From the NCBI RefSeq assembly GCF_022201045.2, contig NC_068557.1, positions 28,993,501-29,057,500 on the forward strand: 64,000 nucleotides of DNA. The letters run 5' to 3'. This DNA is from Citrus sinensis. Its lineage: Eukaryota; Streptophyta; Magnoliopsida; Sapindales; Rutaceae. The notes under the pieces are model-generated. The model made no database searches. It saw only the letters and a program-made list of their open reading frames with translations, and was not told where the DNA came from. Shown piece after piece: positions 1 through 12,034 of the stretch. Both the position numbers and the translations under genes were made by a program. Position 1 is the first letter of the stretch. The number at the start of each line of letters is the position of its first letter.

Positions 1-422
1 TCAGGTTTGGTCCCACTTTCATATTGGGTGTGTTTGTTATACAAAATTAACAAAATATTTTTGTTTTTCTTCAACTTTACTTGATGGAACTGACTTTCTA
101 GCTCAAAAGTGAAAATTAGAACCATTTGAGTTTGTTCAGGACAACTTCTCCCTGACGACTTTATTAAGAAATACAAATCACAAAATTCGGGCATACACTC
201 ACAATAAAATATTGGATTTTAAAAAGTAGGATAAGGAGCAACAGGAAATTATTGCTCGTCATTCATCGCCCAATCATTCGAATATTAAAAAAATAGTAAT
301 AATAAGAAAAACCATCGGCGCCCACTGAAGGTCTTTTCTTAAGAAAATACCTGCGCAACTGTATTTATATTCCACAGAAATACGCAAGCAAAAGCTCCCT
401 CAAAGAAAAAAAAAAAAAAAAA
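1..422. other. Gene-free AT-rich flank at the left edge
   Basis: No open frame, RNA gene or recognised repeat was found here. The stretch ends in a run of A residues at about 405-422, directly against the foldback element that follows. Confidence 0.5.
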
Positions 423-1195
423 ATTATCGGTCATATATTCTTAAATAATACTTGTATCAAATATGTGTAAACACTTTTTAAGTGTATCACTCATATATCT
501 TAAGTTGACAAAACACTTCTACCGTCCACCATTCCATCAACTTTCGTTTGCAAGCGTTGACATCATAAGGATAATTTAATTTTTAAGACTGACGAAACTT
601 TGATAAAAAAAAATATATAATCTCATTTACTTAGTAAAAAATGACATGTCATATGATATATATTGATAAAAATAATATGTCATTCCACTTATCGGATAAT
701 TGTTAATAATTACTAAAAAAAATTATTTTACAATCGAATCTAGTCCTCCAAAATTTAATCTAAATTTTTAAAAATCTACTCCTCCAAGCTCCAACTGAAA
801 ATTTTTATGGTATAATATGTATAATTATAAATAATATGTTGCTAATAATTTTTTATGATATAATATAAATATTTTTTATGAATAATTATTAATAATATGT
901 ACCATTAATAATTCATTTTTTAATAAAAAAATATATTGTTAATAACAAAATAAAAAAAAATTGTGTATTAAAAATTTACATTAATTTTTTGGATAAATTT
1001 ATCTTTTTACCTTATTTTGAGTTTCAAAGGTAAAATAGTCAATTTGCTACAATTCTGTTAACCTTCTAACGGAAGTTAATGGAATGGTGAACGGCAGAAG
1101 TGTTTTCTCAACTTAGAGTATACAAGTGATACACTTGAAAAGTGTTCACACACATTTGATACGGATATCATTTAAGGATATATAACTGATAATTT
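423..1195. mobile_element. Foldback (inverted-repeat) MITE-like element
   Basis: The left arm (about 423-543) matches the reverse complement of the right arm (about 1070-1195) along roughly 120 bp with scattered mismatches. Both arms carry a segment reading AACACTT then AAGTGTATCAC, and both carry a CACCATTCCAT block near the inner end. The middle is A+T-rich and has no open frame. The element lies about 290 bp beyond the stop codon of the kinesin gene. No transposase is present, so it is non-autonomous. The target duplication could not be read because both ends lie in A-rich sequence. Confidence 0.75.
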
Positions 1196-1481
1196 TCTAA
1201 AAAAATAAAAAGTACAAAATAACAGAGTGAAAAGGACTCAATTTCACTATCAATAAAAGTACATATTACAGAAATTGCTTCCGCGGTTCTACCTTCAAAT
1301 TGTATTCATCAACTGATGAACTTTGTCATACAACAAACAATAGTCACCTTTATAAGCCAATAAATTAACTATCATGCAATGAAAAGCAAAATTAAGATCC
1401 TATAATCTCACCATGACAACCCACTCCAGTGCATGTGGGACACAGTCATTATGAACATGACAAAGTAAACACGTCAGTATT

Positions 1482-4400
1482 TCAACCATAACTCAACCGA
1501 GAATCAGCAGCCTTCAAAGTCAATTGGCGACTGGGAACCCCAATTTCGCAGGCATTGACTCTCGCAGCAAACCGTAGAGAGCAAAGGGACTCACCAACGG
1601 ACGGAGAATCAGGCGAGATGTTAACAAACATTAAAGTTTTAGAATCTCTCCCAAGACACGGCTGTTCAAAATACGAAACACAAGTTAGAAAGACAAATTG
1701 ATTCCAATAAAAAAAAAATTTATGAGACCATTCTTGCAGATATTCCCGCCGCTTTCTCTGAGTAAGAAAGGCAAGAATCTTCCCATGTATTCTTAATTTT
1801 GCTTTTTACAAGCTTCATTAAGAATACTGTATTAAAAGATGTTGAGGACAAACAATCAAAAGAAACAATAGAAAACAAACAATCAAAGAATGAGCTCTAT
1901 ATGCTCACTAATGCTCCCAGTGATAAAGGATCGGATACAAAATTATAAGATAGCAGTAATAATTACTTTCGTATTGACTGCTTCTGAGGTTCTACCATAC
2001 ACAAAAACTCTTGTGATTTCAAATTGTATGAAGGGATAGGCCTCCACTGCTTTAGATGTGGGTGTTATGGACATGGAGAGGAGAATTTTCTATTAGGTGA
2101 TAAACTAACTACGGAAAAGTACAAATGATATGTTTACCACATACTGAGTGTGGTATAATATTGGTTTCTCTAACTAATGTAATCTATTTTCTTCCTCTCA
2201 GAAGTCTTGAGGAAAATGTCGGTGATTATGAATTAAAAACATGCAGAACACACAAGGTCAAAGCTGTTTCGAATCCGCCTTACCTGAAGAAGATATGTCA
2301 GCTTCGAGTTCCTATATGGAATATGATCCTCCTTCTTTGCCAAGGCAAATATAACATCACTCAATGATGACAGGCTTTTATTTATGGCCTGATTGTGTAG
2401 AAACATCAGCATGATCATAAAAACCACATGAATAACATATATAGCAAACACAAAAAGAAATTCCAAAGGCTGAAGTTAAGATATTTTACGTAAAAGATAC
2501 CTGAGTTTCTTTCAAACGGTCACCAGTCGCCCCACTTCTTGATAATCGCTCACTTCCAGCTAGATCAATGAGGTTTAAGACACCCTGTACTTGTTGTTCA
2601 GTTGCCTAGCAAAGCAAGAGGAGATATGTCAACAATATATTAAAAAATAATAAAGAAAAATGACTGTAGTGTTACAAGAGAATGTACTTCATTTACTCCA
2701 AATATTCGTAACGTGAAGACAAAATGGCTTCTTGATGAATACTCATTCATTTGAGTCTTGCCCACAGACCTAGCCAAAAAAAATATAAATATATACGAAA
2801 GTTTCAATAATTTTACTCTGTTCTCAGTTAAGCAATCAACAAAAATATTGCGTATTCCCATTACCTAATGAAAATAATGCATTTTAGAAAATAGAAAAAA
2901 ATCTGCTAAAGCATTACCTGCTCTGTGCAGCCTGCCTTAAAAGCGATGAAATCTCTGATATGCTACAGACATCAACAATCGTAAGGTCGCTGACATGAGT
3001 GTTTCCATTTGCATCATGTTTAATTGCATACTGCTTTCCAGGAACACCATTCTCCGTACGTGTCAAATCTGAACCACCAGCTCGACTTGTGGACAACAGA
3101 TCACGGATAGTTTCATTATATATCTCCAACATTGAGGCCTTCAATATTTAGAAATGAAGTTAAAAGTTTAATAAACACTTGTTAAATCAAAAAATTAAAA
3201 ATGCCGTGACTGTGTGTACCTGCATTTTGAACTTCCAGCCCTGTACTAAAAGGAACTGACTGGTTTGGAATATCTGCTCCAATGAGCGTGGAATCAGCCC
3301 TTTATGTTCCTGTGCTTCTGGCTTACCCATCATAGTATATGTTTTACCAGAGCCTGTCTGACCATAAGCAAATATGCAGACCTGCATAAAGAATACATCA
3401 CACAAAAGATTAAAGACAAGTTATAAATTCATGTGACAATTAAATTTCAGTTTCTATTTCTATGCAATTTCTAATAGGACTTTAACAAATTTCATAATAG
3501 ATAAGCAATAACAGAAAATTATTGTTTGCAAAAATTAAGATGTTAGCATTGCCAATGAAACTATACCCATATCCAACAACAGCCACAACAACCAAATACA
3601 ACTAACCCCACCCTTCAATTAGGACTTCTTAAGATGGACCTTTAAAATAAAGAACTTGATCATCAACGGGAAAATCAGTTAGCTTACTCAAGTTTTTAAA
3701 CCAAAAATTAGCTATTATCTCTCAACCAAGACCATGGTCCAATGAACAACTTCTGTTCGATTTTTAAGAGGTAAATACAAAATTGTCACCTTATAACCGT
3801 CAAGGGCGCTTTGTACCAACTGTGATATTTCTAAAAAGACATCCTGCTGCGAAGCTTCATGATTGAAAACTTTGTCAAACGTAAAGGGAAATTTCTGCCC
3901 TGCTCATAATATAATAAAAAAGTTAAGGTACGATAAGAAATGAGTTAAAAAAACTAAATGTTAAAAAATATGATAATAATACCACGTACCATTTTGTATC
4001 AAATCGATGCCCCTTCCTTGAGATTCTAAAGATGTGGGATAAGAAATGATCGAAGCATCTGCTCCAACCCCATCATCTGGTAACAAAGGACGTACTCGGC
4101 AAAACACTCGAATATTTCCTTTTAGCTCCTGCAATAGAAAATCGCTGATTATGACTTTTGCAAAATACACAACAAAAAGTATGAGCAAAAGAGCAGTACC
4201 AAAATAGTATTATGCAATTTTTTCCGTAATTTCTCTCCTTCAATCAGTTGATGTTCTGCCTCTGCCAAGCGTTCTTGTAGTTCTTGTGCTACTCGCTGTT
4301 TCTCCTCAAATTCTGCCCTTGTTTCCATAGATGATAAATCAGCCATCTAGAAAAAGCAAAAGTGTGTTATTACAGTTAGCAATGTGAAACAAGCAATTAA

Positions 4401-6437
4401 CAACAAAGAATAAACAGATGATATAAAGATAACAACCAATACGTAAGCCACAATTTTTACACTTAAAACAATTAATTTACCTTGAGTTTCTCATTTGCAG
4501 CAGCTAGCTGAATCTCCATAATCCTTATCTGCTCTCTTTGGGATGAACACGTCTCCTGTGAAAGAAGCCAATATGTCATAAATATAACCATCACAAAATG
4601 TATCTACATAAAACTTATAAATACACAAACTTAAAATATATAGCAACAAACCTCCAATGATTTGGATTTTGTAGTCAAGGAATTCAATTCCATTAAGGAT
4701 TTTCCAGTACTTTCTTGATACTTCACTATTTCAGCGGTTAAAGTCTGCACCTGTGCTACTTGGCGGTCACGATCATCTCTTACTTGTTGCAATTCGCCGC
4801 GAAGGCATCTGACTTCATTAACTAATGAATCTTTCTGTTTAGTAGCTTCATCCTGTGAAGCCTGAAACAAGACAATGTATGACAAAACAGTAAGTATAAA
4901 TAAAAAATTAAGGGAAGAAAAATAGTTATAAGAATGTAGTCCTAATAAATTGTTGTTGATTCAAAGTTAGATAAATATCAACACCCTAAAAACTTACTCT
5001 GGACAAAGCTAATTGCTCCTGCAACGAATTATTGTGACCCCTTAAGGTGCTTAGGTTCTCGACTATGGTCAACTTCTCCTTTTCTACACGTTTATTCACC
5101 TCATTAGCTGTTTCAAGATCAGATTGAAGTTTAGCATTGTAGAGTTGTAGACTCTGATTATACTCCTGTAACCGTTTGTACATATCGTCAAGAGAGACAG
5201 CCTACAGTGTAAAACAAAGTCGAAAACATTAGATGATTCTACCTAAGGAACTTACTAAATTCAGAGAAGAGCAAGATAAATAAGCAAAAGACATAAAAAC
5301 CAGTTATTATTACCCTCTGGTTGGCAGCTGCAATGTCTTGATGAGCTTTTTCAAGCTGTTCTGAGAGAGAAGCTTGTAACTTTTCAGCAGCAACTCTAGC
5401 TTCCTTTTCTATTCTATGATTTTCAATTGCATCCTAATTGTCAAAAAAAAATAATTAAATAAATTAATAACTCGAAGAAATGAATAAACCACTAACATCC
5501 AATTAATGATAATCTTACCAGCTTTTCTGATTCTTCTTTTGCAACTTTCTCTCGCAAATGGGCATTTTCTTGCCTCAAGTCTAAAATAGTTCCATTCAGT
5601 TCACTCTCCCTATTCTTCATCTCCATTTCTAATAGCACCAAAACTGAGTCACATAAAATGCTTTATCTGGCAACACAAGACAAGGTAAGAAAATTCACAT
5701 TACCAGTATCAGATAATTTCTTCTCAGTAGACTCCAATGCACTCTGAATCTTTTGCTTCTCAAGAACATGGTTTTCATCAACTTGCTGAAACCATTTGAT
5801 GCAAAGCTTGAACCTCTTGTTATGCTCAGTCATTTGCTCAATTTTTGCCTACCACAACAAAATTCAACTAATTAGAATCCAAAACAGAAAAACAAACAAA
5901 CAAATTGAATTACCAAAAAACAAACCTTAAGATCAAACTTTTTTGTTTTCGGCTTCTCATTCAACAAAGCCTCAACTTCCTCTTTTGTAAACTCAATAGT
6001 CCCACAATCTGAACCCTCGGTGCTTGCCATATCACTTGCTGCCGATACATCTTGCCTATTATTAACGACAGCAAATGCCTGCCGCGGACGTCCAGTTCCA
6101 GTACTTGTGGCCCCCGTTGTTCTTCCTGCCCCTATCCTCCTCCTCTTATCAAATGGAACATCATCTGTACCCTCTTTCTTCTACAAAAAAATTCAAAGCA
6201 CAGAGACTAAACACAACACTAGCCAAAGCATATAACTTAAGACAACAAATTAACGAAGAAATCACCTAAAGATTATGTTATAGAAACTACAATTTTGAAT
6301 TTACAAATCGAAAAAAACAGAATGCATTTTTCTTCAATTTTTTGAGTAATCAAATGAAAAGAAAATTGAAATTGAAAGAGTAGAGGGTTTACAATAGATG
6401 GGCTTCGAGGAGGTCTGTTCTGGTTACGAGACGCCAT
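1482..6437 (-). CDS. Kinesin-14 minus-end-directed motor (ATK/KatA-type)
   Basis: This is a microtubule motor of the C-terminal-motor kinesin-14 family, known in plants for spindle assembly. Seventeen exons were read: 6437-6393, 6180-5926, 5848-5704, 5628-5519, 5433-5314, 5201-4998, 4861-4652, 4555-4481, 4346-4200, 4128-3990, 3899-3790, 3381-3220, 3138-2918, 2769-2688, 2605-2501, 2388-2284 and 1661-1482. They total 2415 nt, or 804 residues, close to the Arabidopsis ATK proteins. The N-terminal tail is basic, a long coiled coil follows (about residues 130-470), then the kinesin-14 neck [14 protein letters not shown] and the motor. The motor keeps the P-loop GQTGSGKT, switch I SSRSH and switch II DLAGSE. 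The neck preceding the motor gives minus-end polarity by family rule. The start is the first ATG of an exon encoding [13 protein letters not shown]. Which ATK paralogue it matches cannot be settled without alignment. Confidence 0.95.
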
Positions 6438-8297
6438 ATCTTAGCAAATCAATAACAAGCTCCGGGCGATTATTGGGAATGCTCCAAAACTTGCATAATC
6501 CAATTTCGATCTTCACCTTTAATTTCAGAAACTCAAGGTAGATGATGCAAAAGAAGAATTACGATTATTGAAATTTGAACAGCTTCCTTTTTTGAATATT
6601 TTTTTTTTTTGGAACGTTAGGGTTTGCAAAGGAACGGGAGTGCTTGGGAGCGCGAGTTAAAATTTTGAATTCATTTGAAATCAGATCTGGCGGCCACCGA
6701 GAGCAATTAAAACGTTTCTCTCTTTTTGGGCCCAATTGGATCGGGTTACTGGCCTGAATTTAAATGATCCGAATAGCCCCACGATACTTTAATTTTTTCT
6801 TGTTCCCACTAGTTGCACCCCCTCCATTTTCATGAAATTGACTCATATTTTATTGATACATTGTAAATTTGTAATTACAAAATTACAAGTTGGTGAAATT
6901 TGAAGTACATTATACATAGTGATGATAATGGGAGGGGTTTGGGGTAAGGATCCTGATCTGGAGCCTTATCTCAAAATCTATAGTGATCCTGAATATGTTC
7001 CATACATGAAATTTATTATTTTGGGATGAATCAGAGATATTCTCTAAAAATATCCAAATGATGTGGGGGGGATAAAATAAGAGTTTGATTCCCAATTCTC
7101 TCAATAAAGAGAAAATGTTGATAGGTCTTTACATTAAAAGAGATTACTTTTACATACTTTTACAACATCTAAACATACAACAAACACATTCTAGAAAAAC
7201 ATAAATACATTTCCAATATTTACAAGAGCCAAAGATTATCAAAACAGCCAAAGAATTACCAAAAACTCTACTCAATCTTATTTTACAGATGTATTTACAT
7301 AGTGGGTCTTGCAGAGTTTTGATGTTTTCTTTGTTTCAAAAGCAAAGGAAAAAAAGAAAAAAAAGTCAACAAAAACAAGATCAATGCTGATACTTTTATT
7401 TTCTTTCATTCAATTTGCTTTCAAACCTGCGAGAAAACTACTGAAGCAAAGTTATAAAACAAAGAGTGTATTGAAAAAATATTTTTTTTTCATTTTTTGA
7501 CCAAATTTTCCATTTTTCTTTAATTATTTTTTTTTTAGATGCAAGATACTAAGAGTAAAAATTAAAAATTATGGTTTATTCTTTATTTTTTTAAATTTTT
7601 AACTATTTTTAATATCGAGATGAGTTCAGGGACCTGATTAAATCTCTAGATTCGGCCTAATTTTTTTTTTGTGGGCTTTAGGCCCATCCAAATCAGCCTC
7701 GATTAGAATTTTGGAGTCTTTTGGCAATTAGCACGGGCCCACAAAAATTGTTGCTATCGTATGACATAAAAATTAGATTATATAAAGAAATAAATCAATC
7801 TACATTGATAAAAATGATTCATTACAATATCTCAGTAATTTCAAGGGGTCGATAAAATTATTTTACTAGGAGGATTTCTCTTTTTTTAATTAAATTTTAA
7901 CATTTCAATCAATAATTTAATGTTTTAAATTGATAAAATAGATTTTAATATAGAGGCTCGAATGGGTACTACCACATTGGTTTCTACTTAGTAATTAGTA
8001 CGTAATTTAAATTTGCCAACTGTTTGACAGAATTTTGAAGCCCGTGGAATAGCTTGGAATGTGATGTATGTGCGCGTTCGTGTTATTATTGTATTATTAT
8101 TCTTTTAATTACCGTGGTTTGTGAATTGGAATTAGTTCACAATAATATTAGCAAACGTGTTATTGTTGTACTTGCCTATATGTACATATATTGCTGAAAA
8201 AATCCAGTTGGGGCTTTATTAAATAATCATAGCATTGTTAGTGTTAAGATAGCATAATTGAGTTGTTAGTTTGTTAAGCCGAGTTAGTTAAACAAGC
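6438..8297. other. Intergenic region upstream of the kinesin gene
   Basis: This contains the 5' UTR and promoter of the minus-strand kinesin. A telo-box-like TTAGGGTTT lies at about 6618-6626. The rest is A+T-rich and no coding or RNA gene was recognised. The last 60 bp (from TGTTAGTG at about 8236) may be the outer edge of the retroelement repeat that follows. Confidence 0.45.
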
Positions 8298-10046
8298 TAA
8301 TATATAGCAATTGGTTATTGAGTGTCAGAGATTTGGTGGAGACTGGAGAGGGTGAGATTTATAGATAAGGAATCAGGGTTTAAAGAAGAAGAAGAAAGAT
8401 CAGTCATATTTATGCTCGTAAGAGTGGTGGCTCTAACACCACGAAAGTAAGGAAGAGACAAGAGAATTGTATAATGGCTTGTATAATTTCATTACACTTT
8501 TAGATAGTATTTATACACATTTAGTAGACAACATTAGTCTTGCCGTGCAAAGACAATTATGTAGTGGGAGTGAGGAGTGTGGATTTCTTCCACTCCAGTA
8601 TTTACTTACAATTTTTAAGATAGGAGTGGGAATCTCACTTCGTGGGCCCCACTTTGTTTTGGAGTGAGGAGTGGGATTCCCATTCCTATGGCAGGAATCC
8701 ACTCCCACCTCTTCCCTTTTTATTTTTATTTTTAAAATAAAATAAATAATATCATATTTATTTAAATAATATTAGTATGTTATTTTATAAATTAAATTTA
8801 TTAAAATAATAATATTAAACATATTTAAATATAATATTATTATATTTAGTTAAAAATAATAATTTAGATTGATTCTAAGTTAAAATTACTTAAAAATAAT
8901 ATTATTATACTCATAGAGAATTAATAATATTACTATATTCTATCTTTATTTGAAAATATAATATTATTATATTTATTTAATAATAATAATAATAAATATT
9001 TAATTTTAAGAAAATATTAATTTTGTACTATATTATCAATGATAATGTTTCATTTGTGTTGCTATTATTAATAATTTTTTATTTACATGATTCAAATTAA
9101 AATTAATAAAAAATTATGATTTACATAATTAAGAATATTAATAATTACTATTAATTTATAAATATAATAAAATAAATATTTTATTTTTCAAATATATTTT
9201 TATTAATTTTGTAATTAAAAATTATAATTTTTTAAATAAGGGTAAAACTGTAATTAAAATTATTTATTTTCAATCCAAGACAATTCCATACTCCCACTCC
9301 AGTGTAAGTAAACAACTTACTCTCACTCTCATTCCACACTCTTAATCCTAGGATTCTCACTCCAACCCAAAATATAAACGCTGCCTTATATATTTAAACC
9401 AAAAAAAGTTATTACAATGGATTTGAAAAGATATAGATACTATAGTAGAAACTTTGGTAACTTGATCCTCCAAAATCGTGGTGGGCATATTTTTCTTTAT
9501 AAAGCTGACGTTCAGTATACTTGCACGCCGTATTGATTTTTTGGCTTTTGAACATGTTCTTAATGAGGGATTCAACTCTTTTACTCGCATGTTGTAAATT
9601 ATCATGTTTTTAAAACTAAAAAATATATATAATTGGGGATCGGGCTCCATTACACCCATTAAAAATTTATTGGTAATATCTCCACATTATTTTCAAATAA
9701 GAATTTTTTCGTATAAGAGCGGATTCGAGGATTGCTTCTAGTTCGCGGGGGTGTTAAAACAGAGCCATCCCTCAACACACCATGAAACTAGTCTAGTATT
9801 TGATGAACAGAGATTGACCTTTTATTTTCCCCTTTTCTATGGATCCGTCTGTCACCGGTGGCTATTGGCTGATGCTTGGATATATCATCATTGAGTGGAT
9901 GTTCTGTACAATTCACCATAACAGAGAGGCGAATTAAGAGTCAGTTACGTCTTTAGAATTTGGGATCATAGCGAGCTTAAAAGAAAATTTTGTTGATTTA
10001 TGTGCTTATTTATAAATGCTTGAAGGATGCTGTTGATCAAGTAATT
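8298..10046 (-). repeat. Direct repeat copy A (probable 3' LTR of a decayed copia element), interrupted
   Basis: The sequence matches copy B (10855-11716) in the same orientation from TAATATATAGCAATTGG to GATCAAGTAATT, with many point differences. The match is broken by an inserted element at 8560-9385. Copy B runs straight through that point. With a copia-type gag remnant on the minus strand between the copies, the pair is best read as the two LTRs of a minus-strand retroelement. The exact LTR ends were not fixed, and a plain segmental duplication is the alternative. Confidence 0.6.
8560..9385. mobile_element. 826-bp non-autonomous inverted-repeat element, copy 1
   Basis: The insertion is shown by comparison with copy B, which has an uninterrupted AATTATATATTTAAACC where copy A is split. 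The split leaves TTA (or TTAT) on both sides as a target duplication. The termini are G/T-rich on one side and the reverse complement on the other: GTGGGAGTGAGGAGTGTGG near the left end, and CACTCTCATTCCACACTC near the right end. The core is extremely A+T-rich and has no open frame. A second copy in the opposite orientation lies at 20161-21029. A 3-bp TTA duplication would suit PIF/Harbinger, but the superfamily is not proven. Confidence 0.75.
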
Positions 10047-10159
10047 TAGGCAAGGAGCATTAAGTGCGATAGATGACCACAAGGATATATTCAGGAGATT
10101 CAGACGTAGAGAAATTTTGGTTGAGAGACGTATAACTCTTCAAGACTGATTGGAGTTTT

Positions 10160-10620
10160 TCTTGCTTTTACAGTGGAGGAAATTTCTTTAAATTGGCGAT
10201 TGAGCCTTGGAGAATATGAAGAACAAAGTAACCATCTCTAATAGGAGCGCCAATTAAAGCAAGTTCATCACACAAGGCATTTGGCATCATGCATATATTC
10301 AGTGATGTTTGTTCCTGGAGAGAGAAGGGTGAGGGACTCTTGTGTCTGAATAACTCAACTACGAACATAGTGGCCAAATTTGACCATGTTTCACTAGAGT
10401 TTTGACTGTTGCAATAAAAGGGAGTAATGCCTTCAAACACCAAAGACAATATTGCATTAAGCAGTAATTGGTCTTGTTGGTTCCAAAGAGAGTAAGCAGG
10501 GTTGAGGATGGTTGTATCATTTTCAGTTTTAGTTAGAAAAGGGCAAGGATAAGTTCTGTCTATGTAGCCTAAAAGATTGTAACTGAAGAGAAGTGTATTA
10601 AACTGTTCTCTCTAAGATGT
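10160..10620 (-). pseudogene. Ty1/copia gag fragment (UBN2-type), decayed
   Basis: Translating the minus strand gives a stretch resembling the copia gag domain, including NPAYSLWNQQDQLLLNAI and, further on, CDELALIGAPI followed by VLHILQG. These correspond to the conserved blocks of copia gag. The central part is split between two frames: the ITEYMHDAK block sits in a different frame from the DELALIGAP block, so the gene is frameshifted. No protease, integrase or reverse transcriptase follows before copy A of the flanking repeat. The element is therefore an internally deleted, inactive copia relic. Confidence 0.6.
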
Positions 10621-10645
10621 GTAGTTTGAAAAAGTGAGATCTAAC

Positions 10646-10818
10646 TAAACGATTGTGGCTCAATTGGCGACGCTGGCTGGGTAAGTGGGAATAGCTCTCT
10701 GGTTCGATCCCCACTAAACACATCATTTGAGAGGAGTAAAGAGCCTTAACTGTGACTACACCCTGAATTCGGATTAGTTGGGGCCCAATGCGGTTGCTAG
10801 AAATCGGGTGGTTTAAAA
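10646..10818 (+). mobile_element. tRNA-derived SINE (family 1)
   Basis: The head has an A-box-like GTGGCTCAATTGG and, downstream, a B-box-like GGTTCGATCCC, the internal RNA polymerase III promoter of tRNA-derived SINEs. The body ends in an A-rich tail. A 17-bp target duplication, AAAAAGTGAGATCTAAC (one mismatch), flanks it at 10629-10645 and 10819-10835. It inserted inside the decayed copia element, between gag and repeat copy B. Confidence 0.8.
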
Positions 10819-10854
10819 AAAAAGTGAGATTTAACGGAGCCCGAGCAGCTATGT

Positions 10855-11716
10855 TAATATATAGCAATTGGTTATTGAGTGTCAGATGTTTAGTGAAAAT
10901 GGTGGGATTTATATATAAGGAATCAGGGTTTAAAGAAGAAGAAGAAAGATCGACCATATTTATGCTCGTAAGAGTGATGGCTCTAACACCATGAAAGTAA
11001 GGAAGAGACAACAGAATTGTGCAATGGCTTGTATATTTTCATTACACTTTTAGATAGTATTTATACACATTTAGTATGCAGCATTAGTCTTGTTGTCCAA
11101 GATAATTATATATTTAAACCAAAAAAAGTTATTACAATGGATTTGAAAAGATATAGATACTAAAGATATTTTTCCTTATGAAACTAACGTTCAGTATACT
11201 TGCATGTCGTATTGATTTTTTGGCTTTTAAACAGGTTCTTAATGGTGGATTCAACTCATTTACTCGCATGTTGTAAATTATCATGTTTTTAAAACTAAAT
11301 ATATATATAATTGGGGATCGGGCTCCATTACACCCATTAAAAAATTATTGGGAATATCTCTGAATTATTTCCAAATAAGAATTTTTTCGTATAAGAGCGG
11401 ATTCGAGGATTGGTTCTAGTTCGCAGGGGTGTTAAAACGGAGCCATCCCTCAACATACCATGAAACTAGTCTAGTTGTTGCCCTACGGATTATTTTTGCC
11501 TTTGCTATGAATCTGTCTGTCACTAGTGACTACTGGCTGATGCTTGGATATATCATCACTTAGTGAATGTTCTGTATAATTCACCATAACAGAGAGATTA
11601 ATTCAGAGTCAGTCACGTCTTTAGAATTTGGCATTGTAGCGAACTTAAAAGAAAATTTTGTTGATTTATGTGCCCATTTATAAATATGCTTGAAGGATGC
11701 ACTTGATCAAGTAATT
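10855..11716 (-). repeat. Direct repeat copy B (probable 5' LTR of the decayed copia element)
   Basis: This 862-bp copy is continuous and gives the empty-site sequence for the element inserted in copy A. It ends about 320 bp before the PsbQ start codon, so the outer edge of the retroelement abuts the PsbQ promoter. Confidence 0.6.
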
Positions 11717-11757
11717 CATGTGAAACAGCAATGTTAGGATAACAATCTGGTGGAATC

Positions 11758-11894
11758 CACGTGTCAAAAATCCACCGGCCCACACTCAGACCCAATCCAA
11801 CTTGTCAACAAGAAAAATCATCAATATGACACGTGTCTAAAAGCAATTGGCAAAGACCACAGCCAACTTATCCAAGTAGAAAACGGCGGATAAG
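11758..11894 (+). promoter_or_regulatory. G-box and I-box light-response module of PsbQ
   Basis: Two G-boxes are present: CCACGTGTCA around 11757-11766 and the 10-bp palindrome GACACGTGTC at 11828-11837. Two I-boxes face each other, CTTATCC at 11867-11873 and GGATAAG at 11888-11894. G-box plus I-box pairs are the established light-regulatory unit of nuclear photosynthesis genes. The module sits 140-280 bp upstream of the PsbQ ATG. Confidence 0.7.
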
Positions 11895-12034
11895 GTGCTG
11901 GCCCAAAACCAATCTACATCGCAGAACGCAAAGAACAAAACTTAAACCACATCACCCAAGTATCCAAAAATATAATTTCACCTTACTGCTTCAATTGAAA
12001 GAAGCAAAGTTTCTGAAACCCGATTTAGTGAAAA

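Noticed and set aside
10598-11011. 137-codon minus-strand open frame
   Set aside because: It runs across the SINE and into the LTR-like repeat, so it is a chance frame over repeat DNA.
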